From: Takakia lepidozioides
Taxonomy: Eukaryota; Streptophyta; Takakiopsida; Takakiales; Takakiaceae
Assembly: GCA_030704615.1 (NCBI GenBank)
Contig: CM060732.1
Coordinates: forward strand, 40,655,053 to 40,715,052
DNA: 60,000 bases
Reading direction: 5' to 3'
Within the stretch, counting starts at the first letter, position 1. Each line of letters begins with the position of its first letter. The notes beneath the pieces were generated by a model. That model ran no database searches. It was not told the DNA's origin and saw nothing but the letters and a program-made list of their open reading frames with translations. The translations under genes were made by a program, and so were the position numbers. Of the stretch, positions 39,001 through 48,998 are shown in pieces.

Positions 39001-39718
39001 TGGCATGATGTCCATCGCGTAAGCTCCCAAGCCCTTCAGTCGTCGTGATTGCACAGCCATCAATGGAGCAAAGGAGAGTGAGGCAGGAGTTGATAGTGAG
39101 CTCTTCCACTTGCTTGGTGCTTGAATTGTACCTCGAGAGAAGAACGACACAAGCGCCGCAGCCACCTGCAGGTACGGACCCATTAAGCATTAAGGATACA
39201 TGGAATCACGGTCACATAATTACACTCTGATTAGATGAAACGGGCGTGATATTGAGACAGATTTTGAATTGATGAATTCAGCTAAGGTTTCGAACGAAGT
39301 ACAGTTCACCCAGAGTCCGCAATTGGCGTGTACCACACAGAGCATGCACTGGGAGTTCCAAAATCGAGACAGCTTCAAATCCGCAAATTGTGCAATAAGA
39401 ACATGCAGGAAATCGTAGAATTTCTTCATTTCAGACTGTCACTTCAGCGCTGCCCATCGTTCACTCGACGCTCAAGTGAGAATTTACTAGGCACTGTGTG
39501 ATTTGACCTCGAAAAGTTAGCAACAGCTTGAAAACAGGGAGCAAAGATGCATCTTCACCTTCCCCACATCCGCGCTTGGTGCCGCGGAGGGGTGTGTGCG
39601 TGCGAATGTAGTAGAGAAGCGTGGTGGCAGGGTCCACGTTGGCCAACTCCACACGCTTTCCATTCAACGCAAACACCAGGGGCCTGCTCCCCGCCTCAGC
39701 AACGCTGGGCTTCTCCAT
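24089..39718 (-). CDS. AO2: plant-type molybdenum-dependent aldehyde oxidase, 13 exons, 1456 aa
   Basis: Exons (complement): 39559-39718, 38300-39165, 37110-38030, 34146-34242, 33707-33966, 33125-33340, 32298-32516, 29689-30444, 28808-29053, 28470-28556, 28204-28302, 24488-24677, 24089-24342; 4371 nt, open throughout, all GT-AG, same positions and phases as AO1. The 2Fe-2S, FAD and Moco domains and all cluster cysteines are kept, including QCGFC and NLCRC; GGAFGGK and GEPPLLLA (Glu about 1376) are intact. It has one 21-aa unit where AO1 has four, and three extra residues near the C-terminus. Role as AO1: molybdenum-dependent aldehyde oxidation to a carboxylate in the cytosol, substrate unknown. 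Introns 3, 7 and 11 are expanded to 2867, 1853 and 3526 bp by LINEs; intron 6 also carries a LINE-B copy. A weak donor (GTTTGG) ends exon 9 in both paralogs. The stop codon overlaps an AATAAA. Confidence 0.92.
25023..25305 (-). mobile_element. LINE-B 3' fragment in AO2 intron 11
   Basis: Starts at a GGAAATGGAAATGG tail, then CTTTATAACGTCCGCGG, CTTATGGGAC, and antisense C-terminal coding sequence ([20 protein letters not shown]). AO1 intron 11 has no such element at the matching place. Confidence 0.8.
25712..25764 (+). mobile_element. Short LINE-A 3' tail nested in LINE-B
   Basis: It contains the LINE-A terminus (CAATGGCCAC, ACGGCAAACAACGTCTTATG, AGTACAT) with about 14 bases of LINE-B-like filler before it. 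It is bounded on both sides by TCTATCTGTA (25702-25711 and 25765-25774). Confidence 0.75.
25775..27864 (+). mobile_element. LINE-A, 5'-truncated, RT ORF damaged, nested in LINE-B
   Basis: It begins inside the coding region (CPDELEYIS) and runs through the RT (FADDFAGIG, about 26530-26560) to the C-terminal Cys/His region and the family 3' end at about 27863. An early stop (IG*KAGG, about 25868), a deletion in the [11 protein letters not shown] region and frameshifts near 26870 and 27480 break the ORF. TCTATCTGTA flanks both ends (25765-25774, 27865-27874). Confidence 0.85.
30661..31400 (-). mobile_element. LINE-B, longest copy, AO2 intron 7
   Basis: From the tail (GAAATGGTACTTTATAACG) to 31400 the minus strand encodes a LINE C-terminal domain: [18 protein letters not shown], then [18 protein letters not shown], then the EEHFFFYC motif (Cys/His, zf-RVT-like). 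No RT domain is present, so it is 5'-truncated. It abuts another LINE-B tail at 31403. Confidence 0.8.
31403..31586 (-). mobile_element. LINE-B tail, AO2 intron 7, middle copy
   Basis: It begins with GAAATGAAATGGTGCTTTAT and CTTATGGGAC, then A-rich sequence ending at 31586 where the next LINE-B tail starts. It forms the middle of three head-to-tail LINE-B pieces. Confidence 0.65.
31589..32150 (-). mobile_element. LINE-B remnant in AO2 intron 7, shared with AO1
   Basis: Counterpart of 7811-8280 in AO1, with the same extent and the same following intron sequence. Its C-terminal coding is decayed ([20 protein letters not shown]). Confidence 0.75.
32668..32950 (-). mobile_element. LINE-B 3' fragment in AO2 intron 6
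   Basis: It begins AATGAAATGAAATGGTGC and covers the usual tail and the start of the antisense C-terminal coding sequence. AO1 intron 6 lacks it. AAGAGA-type sequence on both sides (GCAAGAGAATG and TCAAGAGAGAG) may be the target duplication. Confidence 0.75.
34381..36600 (-). mobile_element. LINE-A with uninterrupted 737-aa RT ORF, AO2 intron 3
   Basis: The ORF from 36599 to 34386 (minus) has no stop. It starts just before the RT domain ([20 protein letters not shown]), includes [23 protein letters not shown] and FADDFAGIG, and ends with a C..C......H....C domain ([17 protein letters not shown]). No apurinic or other endonuclease domain precedes it, so it is 5'-truncated or a partial ORF2. 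The 3' end is CTTATGAGTACA with no poly(A). AO1 intron 3 (443 bp) lacks it. The clade was not determined. Confidence 0.9.
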
Positions 39719-39815
39719 CTCTCTTTCAGCTGCGTTCCCTCCTGCACACTTGCAGCCGTGTTGATCTCTGATGTGTTGCAGAGCGCACTCTTCCTTTCCT
39801 CAGGGTGACTGAGAG

Positions 39816-39837
39816 ATGGTGGCCCGTGGGCCACCAT
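39816..39837. repeat. Near-perfect palindrome upstream of AO2 start
   Basis: ATGGTGGCCC, spacer GT, GGGCCACCAT: a 10-bp stem 98 bp upstream of the AO2 ATG, probably in its 5' UTR. AO1 keeps only the left arm (GAGATGGTGGC at about 13930). Confidence 0.75.
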
Positions 39838-40259
39838 TGCCCCCTCCTCGATGCCAGATCTTGCATCGCTGCGAGGAAGATGCATGGTCACCTTGTCGTC
39901 GTCCATAGAATCTTTGCTTCGATCAAATTTGGGACCTTAGCGCCGCAAGCAAACAAACCCAGCATCAGGTCGTTCATCCCACGACGTTATCTATCTCAAA
40001 TCCAAAGAGAAAGTATTATATTCTGTAGTCAAATGTTGTCACTGTACAAGCAGCAACTTCTTCAGCAGGAGGGATCATTTCCCATTTCCTCAGCAGAAGA
40101 TTAGGAGGGATCTAAGTGCAGCTTAGGTTCGTTCAGATCCCGGTGAGCAGTGTCGACAGAGTGGCAGAATGAGAGGTGCCCAGTGCCCAGCTTTGCAGCA
40201 CTTGCTCCAAGCAAAGGGAAAGGAGGCATGCCAACTTCTAGAGACACATGCCCCTCCCC

Positions 40260-40267
40260 TATATATA
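40260..40267. promoter_or_regulatory. Candidate TATA box (TATATATA) upstream of AO2
   Basis: CCCCTATATATAGC is symmetric, so it could serve AO2 (start codon 540 bp away, minus strand) or a rightward transcript entering a CT-rich leader at about 40310-40340. Orientation cannot be decided from sequence. Confidence 0.3.
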
Positions 40268-42059
40268 GCTAGAGGAATAGAGGGCCGGCGTTTACCTGCA
40301 AGGGAAGAAGCTCATAAAATTTCGCTAAACTTGTAGTCTCTCTCTAAGCTAGCCAGAGGATCCAAGACAGAGCTGCCCCATTTCCCAGTGCGAGAGATCA
40401 AGAAGCAAAAGTAGGGGAGAGGGCGAGGGATCCATGAGAAGAGAGCCTGGTCTAGTAGATCATGAAATGGGGAGGTGTTTTAGCTACTTAATACAACATC
40501 TCAATACGTACCCGTCATCATCAAGGGTACACACACACTAAGGCACATAGCTGGGTTGAAATACACCGGAACCTACCACAAGACAGATTCAGATTTTCTG
40601 ATTCAAGAGCAGTGTTTTTTTTTTCATATTTGCAAAATCGCTGGCAGGGCCACCTGTGAATTCCCATGTGGCGAGAATATCGAGGTGACAAAGTTAAAAA
40701 AGTTGCTATATTCCAGGTGTCATGTTTTCATTGGTCCACGTAGGCAAGATTAGGCTCCTGAAATTTTATCTCCTGGTGCAGCCATTTGACAAATCACCAA
40801 ACTTGGTGGACATTAAGTTACACTAAGGGGCATAATAACCGTCCACCTAATCCGACTGAATGCCTGATATGAGCAGCTGAAATGCTTTTGACCGCTGGTT
40901 TCATGCCATGTGGTTATGTATATATATGACACCAGCCAAAGCTAGTGTGAATAAGAGCCTCTGCCCCATGCAAATACTGCCCCTTCAGGATGGGCTCTAT
41001 CGGAATTTGGATGTCAATCTTGAGTTTGTTGAGGATAAGAGATGTGAGCGAAGTAATAGTTGTAAAATGTATGGTGCTTAGAAAAGGGCTGGTATGCGTA
41101 GGGGTAGTTTGAGGTTCTCTTTAAGGATGTGGATGTTGTGGTTGTGTGCAACTCCTCTGACACCTGCAGTAACAATAGTCAGGGGAGCATGTTCCATCCG
41201 TGTTGGCCAAGGGTCTTTGTAAGGGGTTCGTATTTGTCTCTTTTGTATTGGATGGAGTGATGTGGGTATATATTATGGCAGATTGTGAATTCTATAATAT
41301 AGTAAGAGATGGTAGTGGCCTTGTTGGTGCAGATGATAAGATAGGGAGGCCATGGATCATGAGTAGTATATCAGGGCAGAGTCTTATCAGGCAGCAGCAA
41401 GGGTGCGCCCGACATGTGCACAGCGAAAGCCATGCATGATGGGACCGTGTGGTCCGGCGGTGATGCGTTGATGAGGTTAAACCATCTAGATTTAGGATGT
41501 GATAGCATAGTTTGAGGAGATGTTTGACTCCTTGGTTAGGACGGGTAACAGGAACTCTGTGTATTATGGGGTGAGTACAGTGAAGATCAAGAAGGTGGGG
41601 CCAAGTGTCTATTTGGGGATGCTGGATGTGAGACAATGTACAATGCTTGTTATGATATAATAAAGGCCAGTTATTCTCCTTTGATGACCCATGTATTGTC
41701 CATATCAGAATCGTAACGTTCTGATTTGGGCATCAATAACTATATGAGGTCCAAAAGTGATTGGACGTGGCATGTTTTAGGTATGGGGAAGATACCCACT
41801 TCAATATATATGAATTGGGAAAGGTGCGGAAACCTTGATACATCTTTGGTTTCCTTTGTGACATAGGTGTGTAGTCTCGTATAGGTGCAATAGTAGGGAT
41901 CTCGCCCTAGTTGAGATGAGTCAGAATGGATATATATGTGCCAAATGAATAGAGTCATTTGGAGCCCATGAGTTTTTGGTAGCCAGAGAGTAATGACTGC
42001 ACGGCTCCCTGGTCCCTCCCAAGGTTCCACACTCATGGCCACTCATGGCCACACATTTT

Positions 42060-42500
42060 CAGACCTCTGGTCAAGTCCACTGGGACAATCCTCTTGGTAC
42101 GTTTAGTGATTGTGTTGTCTGGGTCCACTGGGACATTCCACTGTCAAAGTCCACTGGGACAACCCACTAATACAGTCTGTTGGGCAAGTCCACTGCGCCA
42201 GTCCTCTAGATAAGTTTAGTGGGTTGTCCGGGTCCACTGGGATAGTCCACTATCAAAGACTGGGATAGTCCATTAAAACAGTCCGTTGGGCAAGTCCACT
42301 GCTATAGTCCTCTGGTTAAGTTTAGTGGATTGTCCGGATCCACTGGGATAGTCCACTATGAAAGACTGGGATAGTCCATTCAACAGTCTGCTGCTCCTCT
42401 TGGTAAGTTTGGTAGATTGTCTGGGTCCACTGGGATAGTCCACTGTCAAGATCCACAGGCTGGGACAATGCACTAATACAGACCGTCTGCCCCAAGTCCA
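42060..42500. repeat. Degenerate tandem repeat, about 105-bp period, 4 copies
   Basis: TTGTC(T/C)GG(G/A)TCCACTGGGA recurs near 42117, 42224, 42329 and 42416. Each is followed by a CCACT(A/G) segment and a GTCCTCT(T/G)G..AAGTTTAG segment. Within units the shorter motif GTCCACTGGGA(T/C)A repeats. No coding content. Confidence 0.75.
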
Positions 42501-42565
42501 TTGGGCAAGTCTATGGTGGAAGTCCTCTTATATAGTCTCCTCTCAGGAGTCTCATATGGACATAT

Positions 42566-42980
42566 GTGTTGTACAAAACTAGTTTTCAAGGAATACTCAT
42601 TTCCTTATGCCTTTGGCATGTCCGCAAGGCTTGGGTAAAACAATCATGCAAAGAAACCAAGGATCCTATCATTGCTACAAACTTGTTGAAGGATATGGGA
42701 GACGACCTCATGTATTGTAGAGATGGACCAAGCAATCCACAGAGAGCGCTTCGGTGGGTTGTAAGGAAAATCCGTTATATGAGGAAAAATATATCTGAAC
42801 GGACATGAATTTCTGGACTACATCGACACCTATTGGGCTCCCAAAATAGCAATGTGGTGTACAGCTGATCGGCATGTTCCTCAAGCCAGTCAAGACACAA
42901 ATGCGAGCATCGAGGCATACCAAGGAAACTTGAAGCAAAACTTGTTATGGGGAAATGCAAGATGATTAGTCGTAGAATGG
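42566..42980 (+). pseudogene. MULE-like transposase fragment, frameshifted
   Basis: Frame 1 reads LCLWHVRKAWVKQSCKE and on to RWVVRKIRYMRKNI. After a frameshift near 42800 it reads EFLDYIDTYWAPKIAMWC, then QDTNASIEAYQGNLKQNLL, then a stop. The CLWHVRKAW, MWC and QDTNA.IE.YHGNLK motifs are typical of MULE-type transposases with a C-terminal SWIM finger. The catalytic N-terminal part and the SWIM end are not recognisable. Confidence 0.6.
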
Positions 42981-45099
42981 AGTCACACTGTAGTTTTCAA
43001 TGAGTGCTCTTCATATTATCCGTGACATTGTGCAATTAGATGATATTTGGATTTTGAGGATTTACATTCCGGTTGTCACATTCCTAGTTTGTCCACAATT
43101 GGACTCTCAAACATTAACTTGCACTTAGTCATTTTACATTTGGATTACAATGGTAGATTGTCGTTGAGGAATATATACCTCCAAACATACCCAAAATTTC
43201 AAAAGTCTATGGTGTTCAAACAATTTCATATTTGGGTAGAATTCTTCAATGACTATATAAATATTTTCATTATTTGTAGGTTCTTATAATTAGATGGACA
43301 AATATCCTATATAATCGGGACCGACAAATTAGGTTTTTTTCTTAAATATTCTGGAATAATATTTCTAATAAAAAATATCTCAAATGTTTGTGATGGAACC
43401 CTTTATTAAAAAATGTTAGGCATATCATTATCTATCAATATAGTTGAACAAGAAATATAATTTTTTTTTTTTCCTATGGGCTTCCCTGGATGTCACATCT
43501 GTCGTTTTTGAGCCACCTTAGCATACACCCACCCGAAAAGTACATATCCAGTTCTGTATTTGTGGCATGTGACATTCCGACATGCAATGTTACTCTTCTA
43601 TTAGGTCATGGGGGTGATTGCAGCCTACAGTGTCCATTTTTTACTGTCACAACATTGTTTTTTCTAGACATAGAATAGTGGTATTTATCATACTCCTACA
43701 TGACAATGCTATCTATAAAAAGGGACTAAAATATAAAGGCTCATCTACATATACTTTCACACTTTTAATCTCATTATCAAAAACCAGAATCTCTAGATGC
43801 TATGGACTTTTAAAAAGTCCATAAGGAATTGTCACAATCCATACAAAAAGACGTTATGGATTTTTTTAGTAATAAAGTTAGAACAAAGTCAAGTAAATGG
43901 ACTCTCTCAAACTTGCTTGAAGAATGAGAAATCTGGAATGAAAACTATCATTAAAAAATATGAGGTTAAAAAAAAATTTGTACTATTTTGAGCCTAAAAA
44001 ATAGCTATTTTCATAAAGTCCTTTATGAATAAATTCTTTTGAAATAACATTTTTTTTTCATTAGACACATTCATTCATCATAAAATGCACATGTGAGTAG
44101 GATCAAATTTCAAAAAAACATTTGTGAATTAAAACTATTGCAATTTGAAAATCTTGGTTTTAACAATCAACAATAGACGGTCAAGATTGTCAGTTGAAGC
44201 AAATCCGATGGTCGAGGATTCGCCACATCCTCCTTTAAGTATTCTTCATGTACTCATGATCTGCCACTTTTGGTCCACTCTAGCTTGCAATCATCCCTGG
44301 ACAACCAGCCTATGTCCTCAGCACTAGCAATCACCCAGACAAAACATACATTGTTTATAATCATGGTTGCGATTGGTCACTTGCCCATGGGCAACGAAGG
44401 GAAATTCGTGGAAGCGCCAAGTCTAAGTTCTGAAGTTGTTTCACTTGGTCCAGCTGGAGGATGGACTCATAGTGCGCGTTTTGTGGCATGGCGTTGGGTA
44501 CGATTCATGGAGGACTGCACAATTTGTTGTTGGATAATACCTCGTCCGAGGATAAAGATGATTTGGGAAATGCAGCAGAAAACTTTCACCCCTGACTTGG
44601 CCTATCATGTGACATGATTGCTCGGTTGACGTCCCAGTCTCTATGGACCATGAATTTGCCTACATACTTCGTATTGTTAGTGATAACAAATACCTGGAAG
44701 CACATGTCTTGTCCTATCTTCAAATATACATGTAGATGGCAGCTCATTGATATCCTGACCAAAAGTGTTGCTGGAATGTTACACCCTGCGGCAGTAAAGG
44801 CTTTCCGTCCTGTAAATGACAATAACAATATGTCTCTAAAAAGGAGAAGGGATTTTGTGGAAACATGGAAACGCGCCCAAGAGTTTTAAGGAGAACCAAC
44901 AAAAGACTTTGTGCCCTTACACCTGCAACACATATATATTCCATAAAATCGGAAGGTTTCAGAATGTTTATCCATCGCAAAATAGAGAAGATATATAATT
45001 CACCATTTGTTATGCTATTATTTTCCGTGCTGAAATAAAAGATCGCCAGTCTGCTGGAATGTGATATGGACTGATGCTGCACAGAACAAACTGACTCCA
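42981..45099. other. AT-rich spacer with possible element debris
   Basis: 43300-44150 is strongly AT-rich with T and A runs. 44400-44890 has short open stretches that might be the decayed continuation of the transposase or a copia end (QLIDILTKSV), but neither could be established. No gene recognised. Confidence 0.4.
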
Positions 45100-45570
45100 C
45101 TTCTCATTTGTACAAACAGCAGTCAGTCTGCTACAAGTCTATTCAGTCTGCCCACCGGACATCCTCATGTAGTTTGTTGCACAGAGTAGATGCACCAGTG
45201 TCATCCTCAGTTAGTATGGTGAATAGAGTAGGCCCACCAGTTTGATCCAATATGTACTCAGTCAGTTTGCCCACAACAGACAACCTGCCCATTCAGTCAG
45301 TTTGACAATCAGTCTGCCCACCACGAACATCCTCAAGTGGTCTGCTGAACTTACCCACGAATCTAGTGAGCAGTCCCATCCACTTGTAGTATGCTACAAT
45401 CAGTCTGCCCACAAGCCAGTCTGCTACAAGTCCATATAAGATAATATGGACAGACTGACAAACTATCATTCAGCAGACGGATAGACGGCACGCCGGTCTC
45501 GCAATCAGTCTGCCCACATGTCCCATCCTCTGGTAGTCTGCTGAACAGACTATATTGGAGTCTGCCCATC
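45100..45570. repeat. Cluster of (C/T)AGTCTGCCCAC motifs
   Basis: AGTCTGCCCA occurs repeatedly (about 45148, 45314, 45404, 45508, 45562), with diverged forms (CAGTTTGCCCAC, CAGTCTGCTACAAG) between. Spacing is irregular, so it is a degenerate satellite-like patch rather than a clean array. Confidence 0.6.
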
Positions 45571-48500
45571 CGTGTGTTCAGACAGTGCATGAAACAATGA
45601 GTCCACAATTCATAGAATATAACATTGATGATTGTATTAAGTATCCAGAGTGGCACGCTTTCTACGTGGATCCCCCATAAAACCAAGATTGATATAAGCA
45701 ATTGATACATGTTGTCTAGAGATAGTAAACAGAAAAGGGAACTGAAAATCTGAATGACAAGTGTGATTCATGGTGAGATGTCTACAACTACTACATGTCT
45801 TTTGTATTACTAGGGCATTCACGTGGCAAACATGAGTGTGAGATATCAGGTTTTCTTCAAAGGTGCCCCATGGGGCAGAAGGCTCAACATGTACATGTAC
45901 ATACATAGGGGAAGATTACACCTAGACTATAGATAGCAGATCTCTAGTTCAAACACTGGTGTTCTCCTTAGCATGTTAAGTTTAAGTTCTATTTAGACTA
46001 ATCTGAATTTTGGGAGCATATACAATCCACTGAACCCTTTGGTGGACTTCTAACGGGCCGCCCCCGAGCGTGCCCCGAGTTGACCCCACTATGGCATACT
46101 ACGAAACTCAATCTAAATCTCGCAAGTTTAGGTAGTGGTTCAAAACAACAGAGGTACAAAATCGGTGAAAGATCAAGGATCTTGGAAATGAACACTCTCA
46201 AAATTTTTTGCTCAATCGGATTCAGTTTCCTTCCAAGAGGAAGCTTGACATGCCGCCGTGTCCTTTTCCCGGTGATCTACAGAGACAATTCGAAATATAA
46301 TGAAGATAATGAACATATCTAGAGTAAAGTCCTCATATGTATTTGTTGATCTAGTTTGTTGTAACATCCTGATGGGTCAAGATGGACATGAATTATAAGC
46401 CGATGTAGGGCTATAATTCTATACCACAACATCACTTGCGCAGCACATCTACAGCAATATGGCATACGCCTTCAGAGCAACCAGCGTTGCATTAGCAAAT
46501 TGGTTAGAGAGCATTACTAACCATTGAATGGCGCAGAAGAAGCAAAGACAGCCTCAAATTCAAACTATATCCCTCTCCTTTTTTTCTCCACGCGACGTAC
46601 AGTTGCACCCTGTGTTTGGCTAGCACTTTATGTAACTCGAACTCATTCCCTAGGAGTGTGTCTATCTCAAGCCCCTTCACATTTGTCTGGCCTATCCCAC
46701 ATTTCCTTTCCTCCTCCCGAGATCTCTCCAGAAGATTTACATCTCCCAAATCAGCCAAAGCTAGCTGGCTCCCAACTCCCAACTGAAGACATTTGGTACA
46801 TTTATCCCATCTCTCTCTTTCTAGTATCGTACAAATAAGGTAGTGCTTTTAGCTCTAGAATTTGTGAATGCCTACAGCCCACCCTCCTTCCAATCATCGA
46901 AGCTAGCTCACGATGTTATTGTCTCATGTAGCCTCATCAGCTGTCTTTCACAGATACATCACCCGAAGTTGCACACTTATAAAAGCCCACACCCTATAAT
47001 CCTTGGTCTCGATGCACAGACACCAAGCCCATGACAGTACACCATAGGGTGCTTGGAGGAAAAGCATGTAGGGAGAGATATTATAGCTGAACCAAAAATG
47101 GTTGCCTCCCTCGGTGGCATGGAGTACCTGATCTCGAGCACAGCACAAGATGGAAGAGTAGGGCAGGAGCTCAACACGATGGATGACGGCTACAGTCACT
47201 CTCGGTGGCCTACAATGAGTACTTGCTCTCGAACGTAGCACAAGATGCAAACATAACTCCTTTAGTTCAGTTTTACTTTATAGTAAACTAAGAAGACATA
47301 CATTACAGTCTCCTTGGGAGAGGAATATTTTCTCTTCGTCGTTCCCGCTTCATCCTCCTCCTGTTTGCTCCAGATGCCTCTTTCTATCGTTGTGTTAGCC
47401 CTGCCTAGTAATTTTCAATGTACCCTATTCATCCATCCTCAATGCTAATACTTTCTGTTTTTTTCAAGAAAATGTTTCTAGGGAAAAGGGGGAGGAAGCC
47501 CTTGAAGAAAAAACACACTTCTTTGGAGGGCCTTGTTTTGTTGAGCCGACCATTTGATGCCATCATTTGAGAGAGCCATTCCTCAATTGGAGCAATGATT
47601 TGATAAAAACCTCCAACCACTCCATATCAGATCTTTACCTTAATTCCGATCTAGTTGATATAAACGCAAAGAACTCCATTAGACAGTAACATTTAGCTCT
47701 TACTCCATGTACATTGTTTATTGGGCCAACCAATAGAGGTTGGTCAGTAAGTGTGCAAAACCTGGTGAAAAGTACATGCCTTTTTATCCCAGCCCCAACT
47801 TGGATGTACTTGATAGATACTTGGATACAAGGATATGTTTTTTGAAATTTAAAAACGAAAGGGACCATCAGACATCCTGTACAGCTTTATTTACAGTTAA
47901 CGTGGGGTATTTGAACATAGGAGAGAAAAACCCCAAAACTGGGTAAGGACAAAGAAGGGAGGGAAGAGAAGCAAGCTAAACTAAGCCATTCAAACTGATC
48001 AGTCATCCCAACCTACTGCCTGAAGCAAAGTACCCACTGAACTCACAATCTAGTTGGACATTATCCTTCAATGCCATGGTCTGCAGGTTATGAATATCAA
48101 ACATCTGATCTCAAAAAATTCTCAAGTGACCAGAGCAACAGGGCAACTTGCCACTTGTTCCAAGTATTGATCACAAAAAGGGGGCATACTTACATGGAAT
48201 GTTACCTACTCCAGCATCACACATGGGGATAAACAAATGACCTGTTTACTGTGGATTAGGAACATAAGAACATCACATAAGTTGCAGCACTGCACATCAC
48301 ATAGTACCCAGGTGTGCGAATGGCACACAAAAAAATCTACACTCCATCACAACAAACAGCAGGATGTTATCCTTGGAGACTATCCTTGTTCACTATCCTT
48401 AAGGCTAAGAGTAGGCAAGACTAAATGGTTGATGCGTGTTTCGCGCACACTCATAGCACAAGTACAGGACAATTTCTTATGGCCTTAAATCTGGCAAGGA

Positions 48501-48782
48501 GAAAATTTGAATCTGTTGGCATCCATAACCTGAACATCTGAAAGCCTTGGGCACCACCCGTAACCCAACAATCTTCCAAGTTTCTACATATGCTGAAGAA
48601 ACAGTGATTACACCAAGCATTTGTTGCTTTTGAGCCATCCACATTGCAAAATGGCCGTACTGTACTATGAATCACATGCTGTGTGCCAAAAGATAGACCC
48701 TTCCCCACCAGTAACTGTGTGCTTACTCATAACTCTCCTTCTGAGGCTGTTTGTTTTTAGATCCTATTGCCGTGCATCTACT
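45571..48782. other. Spacer between repeat patch and NAA15 3' end
   Basis: No gene recognised. It contains a possible LTR-like edge at about 46360 (TTGTAACATCCTGATGGG), a tRNA A-box-like TTAGCAAATTGGTTAGAGAG at about 46492 without a clear B box, an open minus-strand stretch at 46504-46782 of unknown identity, and a short duplication at 47110-47247. Confidence 0.4.
47110..47247. repeat. Two-copy direct repeat, about 45 bp, 91 bp apart
   Basis: 47110-47152 and 47201-47247 both run CTCGGTGGC, GAGTAC, CTCGA..(C/G)(A/T)AGCACAAGATG with small differences. Significance unknown. Confidence 0.65.
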
Positions 48783-48788
48783 TTTATT
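48783..48788 (-). promoter_or_regulatory. Candidate polyadenylation signal for NAA15
   Basis: AATAAA on the minus strand, about 210 bp past the NAA15 stop codon. It is a plausible 3' UTR position, but plant signals are loose, so this is only a candidate. Confidence 0.35.
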
Positions 48789-48998
48789 TGAGAACTGCCT
48801 TACTAATTTCCCCAACAAGAATCTCACCAACCTTTCCTCCATTTGGTTTCAGCTTGTTTCCCTTCGTTTTCCTCCTCCTGTAACTTCAAGTAAATCCTCC
48901 CACAAAAACCTACTCACATTCCCCTGTATTCACCCTTGTGCACCTTGACTAAACATCATAACAATGCCCATAACGATATACTGCCCTGCCCTGCCCTC

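Larger units (their letters stand above)
39719..42050. other. Spacer upstream of AO2
   Basis: The first 100 bases or so carry the AO2 5' UTR and are similar to the AO1 flank. The rest has no recognisable gene. It has CT-rich stretches around 40310-40430 and AT-rich patches. Short open stretches at 41200-41440 and 41292-41636 overlap on opposite strands and match nothing I know. Confidence 0.4.

Noticed and set aside
41200-41636. Opposed ORFs of 79 and 114 aa
   Set aside because: They overlap on opposite strands with no motif and no splice partners.
44586-44889. Possible copia polyprotein end (QLIDILTKSV)
   Set aside because: A single short motif without RNase H or LTR context; too weak to call.
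46490-46530. tRNA A-box-like TTAGCAAATTGGTTAGAGAG
   Set aside because: No matching B box or acceptor stem; at most a SINE remnant.
46504-46838. Overlapping open frames on both strands (92 and 104 aa)
   Set aside because: No recognisable motif, no start or promoter context, and the frames are mutual shadows.
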